DNA of 64,000 bases from Atriophallophorus winterbourni (lineage: Eukaryota; Platyhelminthes; Trematoda; Plagiorchiida; Microphallidae). The notes under the pieces were generated by a model. The model was given only the letters and a program-made list of their open reading frames with translations, did not search any database and was not told the DNA's origin. The DNA lies in NCBI GenBank assembly GCA_013407085.1, contig JACCGJ010000240.1, forward strand, positions 18,474 to 82,473, written 5' to 3'. Both the position numbers and the translations under genes were made by a program. Positions 20,640 to 33,329 of this stretch are shown piece after piece; position 1 is the first letter of the stretch; every line of letters starts with the position of its first letter.

Positions 20640-22430
20640 AATCACGTTTAAGCTTCGTCACAACAAAAATAACGATATACTTCTGCTGAGCGGAGTAGGA
20701 GAGGAAACGGTGATACTCAATGAAGTGCCTGAAACCCCAATGCTTGGTCCGTAACTTTTATTATTTTTTGTAAATGACTTGGCAGGGTGCTTAAGTTCTT
20801 CTTCGTATTGATAGAAGACAGATGGTCAAGCTTTCACGAGATCACGTTGCTTCCTGTTTGCTAGTGATGTTAATATCCTAAGATCCGACAGTAGAGATAC
20901 GCTTATCTCGGATTTAGTAAAAGTTATATAATGACAAAGACATCTGACTTACCGCTGAACCTAAATGAGAGCTGCGTTTTGACAACCGATTCAACGACTA
21001 CAAAATTCGAAGTCGACGAAGGAGCCATCAGAATATCTGCGGCTCATAAAGTGAAAGATCCCAATATTACAATTACATGAGATTTTAACTGGTCTACTCA
21101 ATGTGCCGAAGCAGCAAACAAGGCTGGCACAGAGATGTTCAAGATGCGCTTAGCGTTGTCATATCGAAAACCTTTTATCTTTTTCCCCTATATGAGATAG
21201 TCGTGCGACATCACTTATATTACCGTGTTTAATCCTTACTTGAAAAAACATATGGAGTTTCTCGAAAGTGTACAAGAGCCTTGCGATTAGAATGGTTGAG
21301 GGTCTGTCAAGTATAATCAATGAGGAAAGAATCAAGGACCTTGAGCTGTTCTCACTAAAGTGACGGCTACTGCGAGACGACCTAATAATATGTTTAATAT
21401 TCTGTATGGGTATGTTTTACCTGGAACTCCTTACCATGTAATGTTGCACATTCACCCAACTTTGATATATTCAAATCGAACTTGGACAATTCCATGTCGA
21501 CTAATCCAAACATTGAACCTATATATTTAACACCCTTACAGCTTTAAACTTTGTACACATTGAATTAAACTATGCATCTTGACCCCATGGATTTATATGT
21601 GCCATCGAACCCGTTGAAAACAGTTTCTGCCGTATGGAATTTTACCTTATTTCTGAACTGTTCAGTAAGCAAAAACTCCCGTTTTTACTACCTATGTTAT
21701 TCGTAATTCCCATATTGCTCTGTGGTTTTGGTAAGCTTTATGATTTTGGACTATCAAATTGAATTGAATTCGAATTAAATTGAACAACAGCCTGCTGACG
21801 GTTCTCACGGGATGTAATTTGTAATTTACTGAAGCTTGCCCCTAAACAGCTACCAGGGTATTTCAATGAAACTACTTAAGACTAGACCGAGCAATTTTCC
21901 AGCAATCGTTTGTTCAGCACGTGAATAAACTCTCAGGTGGTATAATAAACCACCATAACTTGTTAAGCTTCAAGATGAAATTAAAAGCTAACTGGCTTAA
22001 ACAATTTCTAAATATTGTAATTAATCTTTGAGCTCTCACTGTGGTGGTGAATGAAAACCCTTACCTTACATTTTAGATGTCTGCAGACAAAAGCGTGTCA
22101 ACCGTTTGAACTTTATGCTCAATATCGAAGTGCTCAACCTTATAACGTTGAAAGCAATCTAGGCGAGTGATCGAATTTTAGCCACTTATCGCAATATACA
22201 AATTCAACTTCATCTTAAACTAAAACACTCAGGACATTAGACGTAACTTCTTCTTAGTTAGATATGCACAACTTTTGAATTCACTTCCTCTTCATTTCCG
22301 TATGTGCACATCTACAGAAAAATTTAAAACGCTTGTAGAAAACCTTACCGTTCACTCACTATCCCAAATCCTTAAGATAAACTCTTCTCTAGATATTCTA
22401 TACTCTCATGGGATCCCAGGTTTTTAATTC
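20640..22430 (+). pseudogene. decayed CR1-like reverse transcriptase
   Basis: Plus-strand remnants in several frames: a relic of the GVPQGSVLGP...FVNDL block near 20720-20800, the FADD region as LFASDVNIL near 20860, a C-terminal YKIRS... segment, and an open stretch 22264-22427 (LLNSLPLHFRM, KFKTLVENL) ending in TAA after GIPGF. Frames change repeatedly, so it is an old copy. Confidence 0.55.
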
Positions 22431-22746
22431 CACATCTTTCTTCACATATTAGTATATCATGAGGTCTAATAGTATTCTCCGGATTACTGGCCATTCAAGT
22501 GTCAGGTTGCCGGACCTGAGATATGTTGTTACAAACCTTCATCGTAACCGTGCGTTTTATGATCATTTTTACCATATGACCATATCCTCAACCGCTATCT
22601 GCTTACATTAAACCCATTTATGCATAAAAACTTGCTTCACCATAACGTAGTTATTATAAAAACAAAAAAACGAAAAAAACGCTGAAAATGCCAAAAATAT
22701 TGTTATTTATGATCTTTTTTATCGTTTATAATAAATGTAATATTTT

Positions 22747-22800
22747 ACAATGATAACCTCTCACCATGATGGTGAAGAGAATATTCTCAATGTGTTCCAG
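22747..22800 (+). repeat. SINE-2 5' end fragment
   Basis: AACCTCTCACCATGATGGTG then AAGAGAATATTCTC: the 5' hairpin of SINE-2 in sense orientation, cut off before the body. Confidence 0.5.
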
Positions 22801-22815
22801 TGTCTCCGACTCCGA

Positions 22816-23455
22816 AACCAACTCCGATACTGGTCCTTGCATCTTTCGCGTAAGACTGATTCTTCTACATGAACCGAAATCCATACTGGCGAACAGTTTT
22901 GGTTTCCCTCATTCGAGAATTCTTCGACTTTTGTGGATCGTACAACCGGCCCAAACCTCATACAATTTAAACCACAATCTCTCCTTATTCCCTCCATTTT
23001 CTAATTTTTTCAATTTAACTTCGGATTTTTATGTGCTTTTCTTCAATCACACCCACCAACATTCCGAAGAAGTCAATTTATATATATATATATATATATA
23101 AAGGAACTTTCTTTATTTCGAAAATTTATTTTTACTGTGACAATTATATCTTCATACGCACCATTTCCTTCATAACTTTTTCTGTTATTTTCTTTTTTCT
23201 TCAATTTCTGCTCCAGAATTATTCGCATTCTCTTCATTTGATTATTTCGATGCAATCTAGATGAAACTTCATTACTGTGTGACATTGCGCGAAAAAAATT
23301 AACTTTCTTACCCTTGTAAATTTACCATCCTTTATTAAACGGAGAAATGTTCAAAAATTCCGCTTGATAAGGTCATTTCACAATTTATTTATTTTGTACA
23401 CATTGATAACTTATGATGTTTTGCATGCCTTGGTTTACCAAGAATATATTATTAT
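22816..23455 (-). repeat. second copy of the CR1 5' region
   Basis: Near-duplicate of 18817-19445, ending at the same GGTTTACCAAGAATAT. A (TA)n run lies at 23079-23101. No CR1 coding sequence follows on the expected side, so the copy is isolated. Confidence 0.6.
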
Positions 23456-24140
23456 TATTATTATTATTAAGTCCCAACGTCTCTACAAATTATGATCCAA
23501 CGTGCTATTTATTAGATGTTCTGATGGTAGGGACATGAGCCTATTTGTTAGCGAATTCTAATTATTCACCATACGCGTGCGACAGCGTGATCGTATTATT
23601 CACCTCAAGATTTCTAGCCTTCTGCAAATCAAGGCCATGTCCTCCGTCTTCGATTCATTTACTAATCTGAAGATCAATTGGACATCGCCACCTTATGGAC
23701 CAACATGGATGCAGCAGGTGAAGAAATGATTGAACCTTTTACTTCCAACTTTTATGGGGTAAAGCTTAGATAAGGTCGGTCTATCCTCTTACCATACACG
23801 ATCTTAGTACCTTTCCTTTGTACCGTTTCCGATGAATCTCATTCGCCTTCAGAATAAAAAACGCTACTGGTAGGCCATATTTTAAAAGTGAGCGAAGGTT
23901 CACCAATAAGAAAGTCTAAAATATATGCAGGGAATGGACTGTAAATGAATCCTAAATGTATCATAGCATACTGGTAGAGCTGCCTATATTCACACAAGTG
24001 TTCACCATCGACTTTAAAAAAATATTGACTAGAATCCCTAAATATCTTTCGAATGTCAGTGATCTAATAGGCTAAAATCCTTTATAATATTCTCCAGCAG
24101 TGTCACCGGAGCCTAGACTTATGACGACTAAATTGTCCTC
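23456..24140. other. no recognisable gene
   Basis: A TTA repeat (about 23447-23468) is followed by AT-rich DNA with no motif recognised. Confidence 0.45.
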
Positions 24141-24142
24141 AC

Positions 24143-26178
24143 TCATATGCAGTGAGCACTTTTTTGTCTATCAGACAAAGTCATCAACTGCTCGTTGCAG
24201 TAGCTCGTGGCCATAGCAGGAACTATCGGGAAACCACGTTTAGGGTTATCCGCCAATAAAAGACGATCGATAGGAAACGCGTCTAGAATGTTGATCAGAA
24301 AGATTGTGAATAACAACGCGACAAGAACAGATCGCTGTGGGATTCCTGAGCTCGCTATCACTTCTGAATGCAAAACGCCATTTACCTCCAAACGGTCTGA
24401 CTGCCCGGAAACAAATGCCTCGTCACATGATAGAAGACACCCTTTGATACGTAGAACCACAAATTTGACAGGAATACAGCGGTGTGGCACAGATCGATCG
24501 CCTTACTAACGTCGTTAAAAACGGTAACATATGCTAGACAAGATTCAGTCAAATCACATCAGGTTTCTCGCGCTAGCAGCAAGATAATTTTGCATCAGTA
24601 AACCCATGTTGTTGTGGAAACCAACGCCAACCTACTAAAAGAAACCTCTCTAGTTTGCCCTTGATCCATTTCTCCAAACTTTTTCAGATCACTGAAGACA
24701 GTGTGACCGACCTGTAATTTGCGGGACAAAGAGGGTCACCACCCTTAAACATGGGTTTTATAACACCATGTTTCAATTTCTGTGGTAAGACATCTGAGAT
24801 TCAAGATTTCTAAAGTAACTTGCCAGCGCATTACAGAAGACATGGGAGTGAGATCGAAAGACAAACGAATGAATACCGTCTGGCCCTGGCGCAAAATTGT
24901 GTATAACTGTTTTACCAGGAGTCTAACCGTCTCCTAATTTACATAAAGTTCAGACAGGAGCCCACTATTGTATGCAACAATTGGAGGATCGCTGTCTTTA
25001 AGACGGTACACGGAGACATATTGCTTAACTAAAGCTTCAGCATTGAAACCATCATCATCAACGCATACCTTACAAATGTTCACTAGACTAGGAATCTATG
25101 GCAATGAATTTGTACAGCGATGAAAGAATGTTAACAAACGTTTTGGTGCAAAAGTAGAGAGATCAAACAAGAGTGCTGGTACACCATACTTTTGCTGCGT
25201 TTTAATGTCGGCAGAGGTTCCTAGCTAGTTGATATTTTTAGAGTCTGTGGCGTTTCCCAGCTCACGAATAGCAAGCACAACATTTGACGATAGTGAAAAA
25301 GATTTCCAAGCAGCTTTTTGAACCAACGGGAAACTTTGCCTTACGTACACGCGTTAAACACTGAACATCCACCACAATAACCGTCCACATATATTTCTGG
25401 ATCTCCATCCAACAAACGTCAACATTATCTAATTGATCTAATGACAAATTAAGGGATATTGCATCATCATGTAACTTATCCGAATCCACGTTTCGAAAAT
25501 TACTCCTGGGAATTAGGTTTGGTGCGTAGTCACTATTACGCTTCTATTGAATATTCATGGTGGCATGATCGCTAAAATCTATTTGAGCTTCACTCTGAAG
25601 CTGAGCAACATTGTTCACCATTAGGGTATATACTAACTCCAAAATGGAGTCACGCCTAGTAGGTCCAAATCTGGTATTATGGGAAGCATCTTTCACGAGG
25701 CCCGCGTGAAATACCACGTCCAATTAGTCCTGTTCAAATGAATAAGAGCCGTTCGTTTTCGAAGCTAAATCAATGCTATGACCATTAAACTCCCCTACAA
25801 GCAAAAAGTTCGAAGATCCACCTTACCGACAGATCTATGATATTAGTGTAGCTGCCATAGTATTGGTCGAAATATATATGACATATTGTGAAAAAGAAAA
25901 ATCATTCCTTATATGGCACCATTACATCTCACCCAGACCGGCATCCTGCCGGAAACGAAATAACACGATGGCTGAAATATTTTTTGAATGAATAAAACAA
26001 CCCTACTACCGATTCTAGCGGCTGCATTATCAGAGCGAATAATTCTATATACAGGTCCGGCTAGCTCGGGATCATTCGGGTCTTGTGAGTGCCAGGTTTC
26101 TGTTACTGCAATGATCACTGGGGGTCTCCCCTGCATCTCTCCTGTACATTGCCGAATCCGTTGTTTGTTCTGGTGCAT
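24143..26178 (-). pseudogene. decayed CR1-like element, endonuclease to reverse transcriptase
   Basis: On the minus strand the endonuclease part near 26178-25909 reads IIAVTETWHSQDPND, then YRIIRSDN with a G-rich VVLFIQ segment. The RT part at 24490-24143 reads CDEAFVSGQSDRLEVNG, then GIPQRSVLVALLF and LLADNPKRG, the eroded GVPQGSVLGPLLF and FADD motifs. Between them the frames are broken (for example a PLCxxLxxS-like segment near 24750-24950). The order and spacing fit one CR1-like ORF2 of about 2 kb whose 3' end is lost. Confidence 0.6.
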
Positions 26179-26199
26179 TGTTATTTATGACGCAAGATT

Positions 26200-27155
26200 T
26201 TCTACCTTAATCATTGGTGAAACTCTTATATTTATTACTGTTCACAGTAGCTGGTTACGGTACCATCGGGATTTTCATTGGATCATAAACGTTCGCTGCA
26301 CCGTAAAAAACATAACTAAATCGTAAACAGAGTACAGTTTGGAAAGCGACTTCTGTGAAAGTGCACACATATTCGACTCTTAGTTTAGCTGTGTTTAGTC
26401 ATTTCGCTATGAATTGGGGAGAAGAAATTGAAGGAAATTACAGAAGCAGTTATGCGAATGGTAATAAAATTGTCATGAAAATAAAAAAATTAAATTTTAA
26501 ATTGACTTTTTCTATGGTTTTTGAGATGAATATATAAGGACATAAAGTCGTTGAAATAGGGAAATCCTAACCATTTTGGGATTGAGAGAGTTTGAGTAAT
26601 AAATGAAATGGAGGTAGAGGGCGGTGTATTATCCAGGAAGCTAGGAATAATATTCGGCGTATGGAACCAAAAGTTGTTCGAAAGGAGAGTCATTCGCATT
26701 CGGAACAAAGCTCAGGCGGGCTAATTTCGTGATAGTTTTTGCGTTGGATGTCTTTTCAAAAACAATGAAACACAATAAAATATATTCTTTCAACCACAAG
26801 AATAAAGATGAACAAGAAAAATTAAGTTTTGTCAGTTTTACGTTCTTCCGTCGTTTTGGACCTTTCATTCGATAAAACGTTACTGCAAGACATGTTTTGA
26901 CATTTATGGTCTTCATATAAAATTGGCGACAGTAATTTACATGAAATTGCAGAGTTATTATTATTAAATTCACTGCTCTCTTCAATATTGTAAAAGCATG
27001 TCAAAGTTATGTCAACTTGACACTTTCTGAGCCATAGTCAACTAAAAAAATTAACGGAACCCATGTCATACTAAAATGCAACATAAGCATTTGTGCGTTC
27101 GAATGATAACATAAACATCATAGCTAATACTTTATTATGGTTAAAAATTACAAAA
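26200..27155. other. no recognisable gene
   Basis: Very AT-rich; short ORFs without motifs on either strand. Confidence 0.45.
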
Positions 27156-27159
27156 TACA

Positions 27160-27470
27160 AAGTCCACTAAGAATCCATTTCCATTTTAAACACCCTATTG
27201 AAGTGGAACACACGACCTCATCGGAAACACGATTCCAGTAATTTACTACCATTTCACTAAAGTAGTGCTCACCAACATTAGACCTGATATGTCGCTTGCC
27301 ATGTTTTAATTAGTGGCCTCCATTACCCACACTTGGTTCGAAAAAATGTATATCACTCAAGTGGACAGAAATTTAACCTGTCATGATTTTGAAGGTTTTA
27401 ATCAGATCCACTCAATGGCGTTTTCTCTTTAGTTGGAGGAGATCGAGACACAGAAATAGTAGTGCTACAT
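27160..27470 (-). mobile_element. CR1-like C-terminal fragment
   Basis: Minus strand: RHRVDLIKTFKIMTG, then HGKRHIR, EHYFSEMVVNYWNRVSDEV and CSTSIG. These are the RRxRGDLI.TFKI..G and FFS.RVVNYWN.LP blocks at the end of CR1-like RT, in one mostly open frame with two stops. Confidence 0.65.
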
Positions 27471-28011
27471 GTTTTAAATGAGAATAAATTGGATATATTT
27501 ACTAAGTTCTTCATAATTATAAGACATGTAAAGTACATAATGATAATCCAGAAGTCCTCAATGAATATAATAAAATGACTTCATTATCTCTATCAGATTT
27601 ATCATCTGCTGTTTCTCATATTCGAAAATGCATATTCAGTCATTATGGTTCCAAAGTATTTATGAAACAAAGAAAAACATATAATTGACAGCGTTAGTGT
27701 GGACTAGTTAATATCATCGAACGGATCAAAAGGTGGTACCCCTGATGTCCAAATTGTGGTGATTGTTCAAATTACAATCTATAATACTGTTAGTCATATT
27801 TTCATTTTTAACTTAGATATATAACGAGTAATTCGAATAGTTAGCTAGTTAGTTTGACACTCCTATTCGTTGGTTCGCGGTTTCATCCCTGTTATAATAA
27901 CAAAAACGAAGCAATCAGATTATGAACAGGTGATTCCAGACTATTACATTTTCAGAAGGCCCGTATTTCAAAACGTTGTGGTTAGTGCCTTGTTTATGTT
28001 CAGTCGGACAT

Positions 28012-28168
28012 ACAGACAACCATACTAATTTGATCCGTATTCGGTCATATCGAAGATTCCATCTTGCAGGCACTAGCAGAGCCGTTCTGACAAACAGGCA
28101 ACCATACTTATTTCATCCGTATTCGGTCTTATCGATGATTCCATCATGCAGGCACTACCAGCTTTTGA
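28012..28168 (+). repeat. 82-bp unit tandemly duplicated
   Basis: CAACCATACT...GATCCGTATTCGGTC...GATTCCATC..GCAGGCACTA occurs twice, at 28017 and 28099, with a few mismatches per unit. Confidence 0.75.
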
Positions 28169-28276
28169 TCGCTTACTTGAAATCATCTATTATAAACCCG
28201 CTACGACTTTATCACCACTTCAAGGCTTGATCGATCGGGAGCATCTGGAAGACTCTCGCCACCTTTTCGCTATAAA

Positions 28277-28489
28277 ATGATTGCAGGAGATTTAAACATG
28301 TCAACATTTAACTGGGATAAAACTACCGATAAAAGCCTCAATTCGCTCTCCAATACCATTAAACTATTCGGTTATACACGGTTTGTACAGAAACAAACGC
28401 GTAAGACGAATATCATTGACCTTGTCTTCACTCTTAATATCGCACCATCATTTTTAATGGCGATCACAATATTACATCGTTTGAATTGA
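28277..28489 (+). pseudogene. CR1-like endonuclease fragment
   Basis: IAGDLNMSTFNWD matches the GDFN..xxDW endonuclease block. FGYTRFVQKQTR then NIIDLVFT matches the following QxVxxPTR..xLDLVF block. The copy breaks off after 28489. Confidence 0.6.
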
Positions 28490-28639
28490 GTTGCAATAAT
28501 ATAATGAAGTAGAAAACCACCTATCATTACTCAAATAGAATGAAATAATATTTGTAAATTTTATTAAAAGCGAAGATCGGACTTAATTATTAATATCATA
28601 TAATTTTCATGTAATCACAGGAATCTTTCATAATAACAT

Positions 28640-30780
28640 AGCCGAGTTAAAATAGAAATCTACTATGAGACACGCGATGTCATCCGCGAGATAGGGCAGT
28701 CCTGCCGCACTCCGTTGAAGATATCGAACGGCGACGACAGTTGTCCGTACGCATGAACCCAACCTGAAGTTGGGCAATTTAATGCTTTCAAGATCCAAAA
28801 ATACATCTAGGGCACTCCATGTCTCAGCAGACAGATCCGAAGACTTTCGCGATCGAATAAATCAAATGCCGCTCGGATATTAAGCAATATCAAGACAGTT
28901 GGTCAACGAAATGCGTGGTGTTGCTCCAGTAACAGACGGTGTGTGAAAATGTGATCTATGCACCCTTGACCGGCACTAAACTCAGTATGCTCCTCACGGA
29001 TTTGCTGTCTCCGTTTGGAAGTCAATCGGTAAAGCAGGATGGAGGCTATTTTTTAGGAACTACTGAAATGAGACTGATTCCCCATGATTTTCACAGGAAT
29101 CGCGTGTCCGTTTTTGAAAATAGGAGAAATTACTGATTTTCTTCAAAGGATCGGAATGCGTTCATCAACCCATATATTGCCGAACAGCGAGTGAAGTTCG
29201 CAAGACGGAAGCGAAACCGCCATTTTTGAACAATGACGGTGCCAAAGCACCAGCACCTGATGCACGATTGCATTTGAGGAGTACAAGGAGTACATTGTAA
29301 ATCTCTGATTGAGTCGGAGCCTCGATAGAAATCGACCATTGGGTAGAGTGTCAGGTATTTTATAAATCAATGGGTGTTGAATGGCAGTTCAACGCTGCCT
29401 CAAAATGCTCTGCCCATCGCTCCATGAGCCTGTGCATGTTAAAAACGGGTTAATCACATGTTTTACGTATCAGCTAACCGATGCCTAGTCGCCTGCTTGC
29501 AGCAATTCTGATGAGTTAAAACAATTTTCTGAAATTGCCTGCAGCTGCCGCAGATTCCATTTCCGTAGCCGTAGAACTCCACCAGCTTTCCCTGTCGGTT
29601 CTAAAACTGGCAATTAGTTTTCGTTTATTAAGCCTTCGTGACGCTTCATGTTTGCTGTCAGCAGAAAGCAACCGACGTTGGTACATTAGTTGGATAGAAT
29701 TAGCAGAAACCCAGTGTTTAGCCACGCGGAAAGTCAGCCCACAACGATCCAACGCGGCTGCTTCCAAAGAGGTTTGTATACCACTCCATTGCTCATGGAT
29801 AGTATTTTTGGGAACTGTAGAAAGATGCAAACTCACATTGGCCTGAAACCCTCGAAGAACCAGGAGATCATTAAGCCTGACAACATTCAATTGCCCAGCA
29901 ACGTTTCTACGTTTCCCAACAAAATGCATCGAGAGCTTAGCACAGACTAACGCACGATCGGGTTCTAGATAGGTGTCCAAGTATGAACGGCAACCATACA
30001 CACTCCCTCGCCAGGAGTAGCTGATAGCAATATGGTCAATTTGCGTGAAAAAGGCCGCCGATGGAGATTTCCAGGTGGAGCAGTGATACTCCAAGTGGCG
30101 GAATTTAGTGCTGATGAGGTAGAGTCTGTGCTCTGAGTACAAGCTAAGCAATTTTTCGACGTTGTCAGTACGATGAAAATTGAGACCAAACCTGCCACCT
30201 ACGAAATGCTCATTTTAAAATAGACTTTCTACACCTGTGTTCATGTCTCCAGCTAAGACACCGATGCAAGTCCAATAAGTTCCTCTAATCTTTTGTGAAA
30301 CTCATCCTTTTCAAGTTCAGAGCTACAATTAGTCAGTACATAGATAGAAACCACAAACAGGTCGCGGCATTGGTTGCGAAATCGACCTTTTCGCACGAAC
30401 CATTTAATCTTACTGCACAAAGGCGAATGTTGACTGAGATCCAGTCTAACAGTGCGACCTCAGGTCTCTCACTCAAAACGATCCTGACACCAGTTTGACC
30501 GGATACCATGAAATTGTCATCAGGGGACCAGCGTAGATTGTGACTTGCGAAAGTTTGAAGGGTTAGACAATCGTGTAACTTAGCTTAATTTATGCAGCGT
30601 GTTTTCGACAAACAGCAAACATCGAAATCGTGGCTATCAAGTGTGCTAGCCAAGGCTGCCTGCTGTCCGATTCTAGCTAAAGTCCTTACATTCAACGTCG
30701 TTAATTTGAATAGTACACGCTGGCGGAAGAAAGCTCTGGAGGCATTCAAAGCGGACAAAATATTCAAAGTGGCTTAATTT
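28640..30780 (-). pseudogene. RTE-like retrotransposon, endonuclease plus eroded reverse transcriptase
   Basis: Minus strand. The endonuclease start at 30780-30585 reads LTTLNVRTLARIGQQ then DFDVCCLSKTR. Its end, 30151-29516, reads IDHIAISYSWRGSVYGCRSY, CAKLSMHFVG, followed by the RTE linker (KHWVSANSIQLMYQRR). The RT begins after 29516 and is broken by many stops, but LDVFLDLESIKLPNF and SCVRTTVVAV are visible near 28680-28800. The middle endonuclease segment (30200-30580) is frameshifted. The order endonuclease, linker, RT matches RTE/SR2-type elements. The 3' end is missing. Confidence 0.7.
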
Positions 30781-32336
30781 GAAAACCTCGATGAACAAGC
30801 TGCACTTCTGTCAAGGCCACCCAAAAACCACAAAACGGAAAACAGTTATTAAAAACAAAGTTATACTTGAATTACACTGTTACATAGGGTTCGTACAATG
30901 AAACACGATGTTCAAACACAGAATCACAAATTGATTCTTGGCCAAGTACTGAAAGCGCTTATGGATGACCAACGTAATGTGTTGCGGCGGATGTGAGCAA
31001 CACATTACTTCAGTTATTAAAAACGTCTACATGCAGTGTGAGATCATTTAAAGCATTGTGAGCAGGAAGTACCTGTATCTTCATGATTGCCAGTGAGCGT
31101 GATACTATCCTTTTGCCCAAGCTAAAGTAAGGGGATGGTTTAGTGGGCCCCACACGGAGAATTGGTTAGAAAGTCTGAACCAAGAGGCAGTGTGTTAAGA
31201 CTGCGATTCTCTAACTTCCATCAATCGACCTTCCTGGTAGGAGTAGCTCTGCTGTCCCCAAAAGACACCACCCAGTATAATTTAATGGGTCATGAAGGTA
31301 CAAAAACCTTCACACCACGTTAATGTCGAGTCTCAGCGCGACGAACCTAAGGACGGCCTGGAAAACACCTGACGCATGATCGCATCCGACAAGGATACCG
31401 AACAACAAAAAAACAAACTTTGCCAGTGGTTGGCTCTTGTTTGAAGCTCTCCACTAGCAGAAATTCTTAACGATCGATTGTCTCATCGCAAATTTATTGT
31501 CCGGTACCAATTAAATGTCAACGTGGTATTTGGCTTCTTACGAATACTTTGATTTTGTATTTATTTGATTATCACCGAATTTCAAAGTGGTTATGACTAG
31601 AAAATCTGCAAAAGTAGATAACACAGCACCTACTGCAACGAAGACCCAAGTGAAACGGTGCATCGCTGCTCCCTCGGGAGACTGTTTTCTTGTATGCGCT
31701 TAACAGGTTGCTGATAATGCCAAAGCTGTACAATGTGAAATATGTTTCAATTGAATGCATATTCAGTGCGAAGGAATAAAGCCAGGGACAAATAAATGAA
31801 TAAATAAATATATAAATATATAAATAAATTTAATTCTTGGAAATCCAAGGCATGTTAAACATGATCAATAATTGTTTTGTGTTGTGTGTTCGCTGAGCTA
31901 GCATTGTAACAGTGGAACGTTTTGTCATCAAGCTAGATGACATCGTCAGCTAAACTTCTTGATCAATAATTTCCAATAGCATTGTAGAATCAGATTATAG
32001 TATGTACATCCGCAAAATCCATTTGCTCAAGGTCATTTGTTTCAGCGGAATTTAACGTTCAATAAATATAAAGGTAACGGTATTTGAAGTTGTTTTCAGG
32101 TAATAGGTACGTTATTTAATATAGTACAAAAACACAGGTATTGTGAGGAAAGTCTAGAATGTTTTCGGCAAAACTGATGATCAACGGATAAGGTCCATCG
32201 AAGATGCGTGAAGAATCTCTATTGTTGATATTCAAAAATTTTTCATTTTGATTGTTTCAAATAGATTGATCTTTCCTGAACATAATCCGTTTTCTTGTCC
32301 GCTAGGCGAAGGTGATTCATTTCACTAGTTTGAGGT
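30781..32336. other. no recognisable gene
   Basis: AT-rich. A relic of SINE-2 may lie near 31300-31470 (CACGTTAATG..., AATTCTTAACGATCGATTG). An AAAT/ATAA run lies at 31790-31832. Confidence 0.4.
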
Positions 32337-33292
32337 GTGGGGGCCAGTTTCATTTTGGTGCGGATTGAGAATTTTGCTATGGAGAAAAAAACTCAGAAGC
32401 GAGAGGATGTTGTTTCGAACGTTATGATTTTATCATGGGATATTATTTGGACGGTATGTGAGATATGCCTTCCACCATCAAGCGCTAAGCACGGAGGTAG
32501 TAAAAATAAAGTCGTAGCTGAATCTTCTAGAGCCGCTCAAGTGCTCGATGGAGAAGACATAAATATTGACACAACCTCAGCTGAGGACAGACACCACCTA
32601 TCTGTGGAGCAAGCTTGCGTGCCATTTGCTACCTCGACTACAAGTCGTTTACAAAATGGTCTTAGTATCGATGATACATTGAACAGGAAATCGACGTCTG
32701 CTCCCCTTCAAAAAGGATTGCTCAAAAGTCAGGGAGGAATAAAAATTATGCCGACGTGACTTCGAAGGGTTTACCTAGTGATCCAGGCTATGAAATCTGG
32801 TCAGAGCGGTTGAGCAAAACATAGGCTCAGCTAAATGTAGTGAAAAAGTACCTACTTCTGAAAAGGGTTTTAGATTTCCGGTCTCAAAAAAGCCACATAT
32901 GGATTCTCAGGAGCGATGCCTTATTATGGTGAATGCTCGCGAGCGAACCGCAAGAACAAACTTCCCTACAATCCACTTTTTCAAAGCTATTCAATCAAGG
33001 AAAGTAAAAATTTACCATCATTTCTGCATAACGACTTGACCGGAAGAAGGAGGATGATAAAACGCGGACACTGAAAATGGTTTTAGCTTCGGATGAGCAA
33101 GTCGAGATGCTACTAAGACGCGCTCATCGTCTTAAGGGTGAGCCATCCAAGATACTACGTGACCTGTTTCCTGAGGATAGAATTGAAATGAAAACAGCCA
33201 CCCAAGATTTGCGAGCACGTAGAGAAGCTCGCGAAGTAGATTTCCATATTTTGAATTTTCGGTTAGTGAGGAGGGGGTCGCATATTCGTTGA
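32337..33292 (+). pseudogene. CR1-like ORF1 region, copy C
   Basis: Two open pieces, 32337-32756 (Ser/Glu/Asp-rich) and 33077-33289 (a basic segment with MLLRRAHRLKGEP then ILRDLFPEDR and ARREAREVDF). By position and composition this is the ORF1 product. The pieces are in different frames, so a frameshift separates them. Confidence 0.5.
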
Positions 33293-33329
33293 AAGCCGCT
33301 GTCAATCCTACCCCAGTCAATTATTATGC

